Shown here in pieces: positions 61,454 to 64,000 of a stretch of 64,000 bases of DNA. Position 1 is the first letter of the stretch; each line of letters begins with the position of its first letter. The translations under genes were made by a program, and so were the position numbers. The notes under the pieces are model-generated. The model made no database searches. It saw nothing but the letters and a program-made list of their open reading frames with translations, and was not told where the DNA came from. The stretch comes from Frateuria_A sp051900535 (GTDB lineage Bacteria > Pseudomonadota > Gammaproteobacteria > Xanthomonadales > Rhodanobacteraceae), in NCBI RefSeq assembly GCF_051900535.1, contig NZ_JBHZGI010000004.1, positions 310,001 through 374,000 of the forward strand, in the 5' to 3' direction.

Positions 61454-62206
61454 ATGGAAATCTGGATCGGCCGCGACGGCCAGCGCCACGGTCCCTACAA
61501 GGAGGAGGACGTGCGCCAGTGGCTGCGCAGCGGCCAGCTCGCCGCCGAGGACCTGGGCTGGTACGAGGGCCTGGCCGACTGGCAACCGCTGTCGGTGCTG
61601 TTTCCCGACGCGCTGGCCGGCACGCCTCCGCCGCTGGGACCCACCGCCGTGGTGCCGCCGCCGACCACCACGGCGGCATTGGAGGACTACGCCGGTTTCT
61701 GGAAGCGGCTGGTCGCCTACATCATCGACGTGATCGTGCTCTACATCCCGCAGATGCTGATCATGAACGCGTTCGGCAACGAGGCGGCGCAGGCGAAGCT
61801 GGAGCAGGTCATGCTCTCGGCCGCCTCCGATCCCCACGTGATGCTGGCGGCCTACGGCCAGTACTACGAAACCATGCGCATGGGCATCGCGCTGACCGCC
61901 GTGCTGGTCTGGCTGTATTTCGCCATCTGCGAGAGCTCGGCCTGGCAGGCCACCGTGGGCAAGCTGGCGATGGGCATCCGCGTGACCGACCTGGACGGCG
62001 GGCGCATCGGCTTCTGGCGCGCGCTCGGCCGCTACGCGGCGAAGATCCTCAGCTGGATGATCGTGGGCGTGGGCTTCCTGATGATCGGCTGGACGCGGCG
62101 CAGGCAGGGCCTGCACGACATGCTCGCCAACACCCTGGTGCTCAACGGCCGCGCCGGCGCGTTCCACCATCCTGCCCCGCGCAACGACGGATCATTCCAC
62201 GCCTGA
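61454..62206 (+). CDS. GYF_2 and RDD domain membrane protein
   Basis: A 250-residue protein of unknown role. The N-terminal GYF_2-type domain (MEIWIGRDGQRHGPYKEEDV, then WYEGLADWQPL near 40) may bind proline-rich partners. A Pro-rich linker (GTPPPLGPTAVVPPPTTT) leads to an RDD membrane domain from about 82 (FWKRLVAYIIDVIVLYIPQM) with a second helix near 140 and the helix pair AKILSWMIVGVGFLMIGW. The RDD family has been linked to transport or ion homeostasis in other bacteria. It stands alone; a family C repeat separates it from tex. Confidence 0.87.
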   Translation: MEIWIGRDGQRHGPYKEEDVRQWLRSGQLAAEDLGWYEGLADWQPLSVLFPDALAGTPPPLGPTAVVPPPTTTAALEDYAGFWKRLVAYIIDVIVLYIPQMLIMNAFGNEAAQAKLEQVMLSAASDPHVMLAAYGQYYETMRMGIALTAVLVWLYFAICESSAWQATVGKLAMGIRVTDLDGGRIGFWRALGRYAAKILSWMIVGVGFLMIGWTRRRQGLHDMLANTLVLNGRAGAFHHPAPRNDGSFHA

Positions 62207-62207
62207 C

Positions 62208-62252
62208 CGTAGGGCGGACTTCGGCCCACCATCGCCATCCCGCATGGTGGGC
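62208..62252. repeat. Dispersed palindromic repeat, family C, copy 2
   Basis: CGTAGGGCGG start (62208) as in copy 1, then GCCCACCAT (62224-62232) and ATGGTGGGC (62244-62252), a perfect 9-bp inverted repeat. It begins 2 nt after the RDD gene stop codon. Confidence 0.65.
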
Positions 62253-62323
62253 AAACCCAGCCGACGAACCGCGCCACGGTTGTTATGATCGACGGCTCCC
62301 TGCACCACGAAGCCGTTGATCAC

Positions 62324-64000
62324 ATGCTCAGCATCGAACACCGCATTGCCCAGGACATCGCCGCCAAACCCGACCAGGTGCGCGCGGCGGTCGGCCTGCT
62401 CGACGAGGGCGCGACCGTGCCCTTCATCGCCCGCTACCGCAAGGAGGCCACCGGCGGCCTGGACGACACGCAGCTGCGCCTGCTCGAAGAGCGCCTGCGC
62501 TACCTGCGCGAGCTGGAGGAACGGCGCGGCGCGATCCTCGCCAGCATCGAGGAACAGGGCAAGCTTTCCGATGCGCTGAGGAACGACATCCTCGCCGCCG
62601 ACACCAAGGCGCGGCTGGAAGACCTCTACCTGCCCTACAAGCCCAAGCGCCGCACCAAGGCACAGATCGCCCGCGAGGCGGGTCTGGAGCCGCTGGCGAC
62701 CGGCCTGCGCGACGACCCCACGCTCGTCCCCGAGACCTTCGCCGAATCGTTCGTCGATGCCGACAAGGGCGTGCCCGACGTGCGCGCGGCGCTCGATGGC
62801 GCGCGCGCCATCCTGATGGAGTCCATCGCCGAGGACGCGCACCTGGTCGGCGAGCTGCGCGACTGGCTGTGGGAGAAGGGCCAGATCCGCGCCAAGGTAG
62901 TCGCGGGCAAGGAAAACGAAGGCGCCAAGTTCCGTGACTACTTCGACCACATCGAGCCGGTCGGCAAGATCCCGTCCCACCGCCTGCTGGCGCTGATGCG
63001 CGCGCGCAACGAAGGAGTGATCGAACTGGAGCTGCAGCCGGCGCTGGACGCCGAGCAAGGCCATCTGGAGGGCGAAGGCCGCGTCGCCGCGCATGCCGGC
63101 ATCCATGACCGCGGCCGCGCCGCCGATGCCTGGCTGCGCGAAACCGTGCGCCTGACCTGGCGCGTGAAGCTGCACCTGCACCTGACACTGGACCTGTTCG
63201 GTCGCGTGCGCGAAGGCGCCGAGGACGAAGCGATCCGCGTGTTCGGCGAGAACCTCAAGGACCTGATGCTGGCCGCGCCGGCGGGCGCCAAGACGGTGAT
63301 GGGCCTGGACCCGGGCATTCGCACCGGTTGCAAGGTGGCCGTGGTCGATGCCACCGGCAAGCTGCTGGCCACCGAGACGATCTATCCGCTGGAGCCCCGG
63401 CGGCAGTGGAACGAATCGTTGGTCGCGCTGGCGAAGCTGTGCACGCAGCACGGCGTGGACCTGATCGCGATCGGCAACGGCACCGCTTCGCGCGAGACCG
63501 ACAAGCTGGCCGGCGAACTGATCAAGAAGCTGCCGGATGCCAAGCTGTCGAAGATCGTGGTCAGCGAGGCCGGCGCTTCGGTCTATTCGGCATCCGAAAC
63601 GGCTGCGAAGGAATTCCCGAACCTCGATGTCAGCCTGCGCGGCGCCGTGTCCATCGCGCGCCGCCTGCAGGATCCGCTGGCCGAGCTGGTGAAGATCGAG
63701 CCCAAGGCGATCGGCGTGGGCCAGTACCAGCACGACGTCAACCAGGTGAAGCTCGCGCGCGCGCTCGATGCCAAGGTCGAGGATTGCGTCAACGCCGTCG
63801 GCGTGGACGTCAACACCGCTTCGGCCGCGCTGCTCTCGCGCGTGGCCGGGCTTTCGGCGAGCGTCGCCGAGAACGTGGTCAAGCACCGCGACGCCAACGG
63901 CCCGTTCGCCAACCGCAAGGCGCTGCTGAAGGTGCCGCGGCTGGGCGACAAGGCGTTCGAGCAGTGCGCCGGCTTCCTGCGCGTGCCCAGCGGCGACAAC
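62324..64000 (+). CDS. tex: Tex-type RNA-binding transcription accessory protein (3' end missing)
   Basis: Large conserved protein of the Tex family, thought to act on transcription elongation and stress survival. The first 559 codons are seen, from ATG 62324 to the right edge, of about 770-790 in the family. A second in-frame ATG at 62285 would add 13 residues, with no ribosome site evident. N-terminal Tex domain: SIEHRIAQDIAAKPDQVRA, then VPFIARYRKEATGGLDD near 33, DLYLPYKPKRRTKAQIARE near 100. The YqgF-like RNase fold starts near 325 with VMGLDPGIRTGCKVAVVDA. The HhH region follows near 480 (GQYQHDVNQVKLARALDAKV, NTASAALLSRVAGLS). The C-terminal S1 RNA-binding domain lies beyond the window. 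Confidence 0.95.
   Translation, partial: MLSIEHRIAQDIAAKPDQVRAAVGLLDEGATVPFIARYRKEATGGLDDTQLRLLEERLRYLRELEERRGAILASIEEQGKLSDALRNDILAADTKARLEDLYLPYKPKRRTKAQIAREAGLEPLATGLRDDPTLVPETFAESFVDADKGVPDVRAALDGARAILMESIAEDAHLVGELRDWLWEKGQIRAKVVAGKENEGAKFRDYFDHIEPVGKIPSHRLLALMRARNEGVIELELQPALDAEQGHLEGEGRVAAHAGIHDRGRAADAWLRETVRLTWRVKLHLHLTLDLFGRVREGAEDEAIRVFGENLKDLMLAAPAGAKTVMGLDPGIRTGCKVAVVDATGKLLATETIYPLEPRRQWNESLVALAKLCTQHGVDLIAIGNGTASRETDKLAGELIKKLPDAKLSKIVVSEAGASVYSASETAAKEFPNLDVSLRGAVSIARRLQDPLAELVKIEPKAIGVGQYQHDVNQVKLARALDAKVEDCVNAVGVDVNTASAALLSRVAGLSASVAENVVKHRDANGPFANRKALLKVPRLGDKAFEQCAGFLRVPSGDN

Noticed and set aside
62192..63886. 564-residue minus-strand ORF opposite tex
   Set aside because: Antisense shadow of tex, which shows all Tex motifs in the plus frame.

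Overview
This is a strongly GC-rich, densely coded bacterial chromosome segment. It has no phage, IS or CRISPR signature. The gene set suggests a gammaproteobacterium of the order Xanthomonadales, probably Rhodanobacteraceae-like: a hybrid histidine kinase of RpfC style, TonB-dependent receptors, tandem M61 peptidases, a NagP/NagR/NagB-II type GlcNAc cluster without a PTS, and abundant short intergenic palindromic repeats. The assignment rests on gene content and is not a database result.

Layout. 1-2.5 kb: the C-terminal part of a hybrid sensor kinase (cut by the left edge) and a tRNA-Arg(CCG). 2.7-10 kb, minus strand: two tandem M61 peptidases, an APC amino-acid permease and a sterol-desaturase-family membrane protein. 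10.1-27.1 kb: an Oar-like TonB receptor and a glycerophosphodiesterase, then an N-acetylglucosamine/chitin-oligomer utilisation divergon. Its minus arm is glucokinase-family kinase, TonB receptor, GH20 hexosaminidase and NagX-like membrane protein. Its plus arm is nagP, nagR, nagB-II and nagA. Together these cover release of GlcNAc, passage through both membranes, phosphorylation, deacetylation and deamination to fructose-6-phosphate. Two related operator-like sequences sit on the divergent promoters.

27-37 kb: an S9 peptidase, a YtrA-type GntR/ABC/permease operon with a visible promoter and operator, a CpdB-like lipoprotein nucleotidase, and thrB-thrC. 37-45.8 kb: a GAF-GGDEF diguanylate cyclase, a very small proline-rich ORF, ubiA, a TM2-like small protein with comF, and a biotin operon bioB-bioF-trhO-bioH-bioC preceded by a BirA-box-like inverted repeat.

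45.8-64 kb: an acyltransferase-3 membrane protein, an SDR dehydrogenase coupled to a cytoplasmic GH37 trehalase, a DUF72 protein, a secreted protein with an Arg-Pro-Glu tail next to a beta-barrel-like protein, tag, an EamA transporter, a PLP dehydratase coupled to an aldose epimerase, pepN, a 577-nt region containing an sRNA-like array of hairpins with a strong terminator, mnmG, a GYF_2/RDD membrane protein and the first 559 codons of tex (cut by the right edge).

Three dispersed palindromic repeat families occur between genes. One copy supplies the 3' end of trhO and its ATGA overlap with bioH, and another supplies the stop codon of an EamA transporter. Several genes appear to use GTG or TTG starts (both M61 genes, the kinase, nagR, bioF). 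Long ORFs antisense to or in other frames of these genes are GC-rich shadows and were left out.
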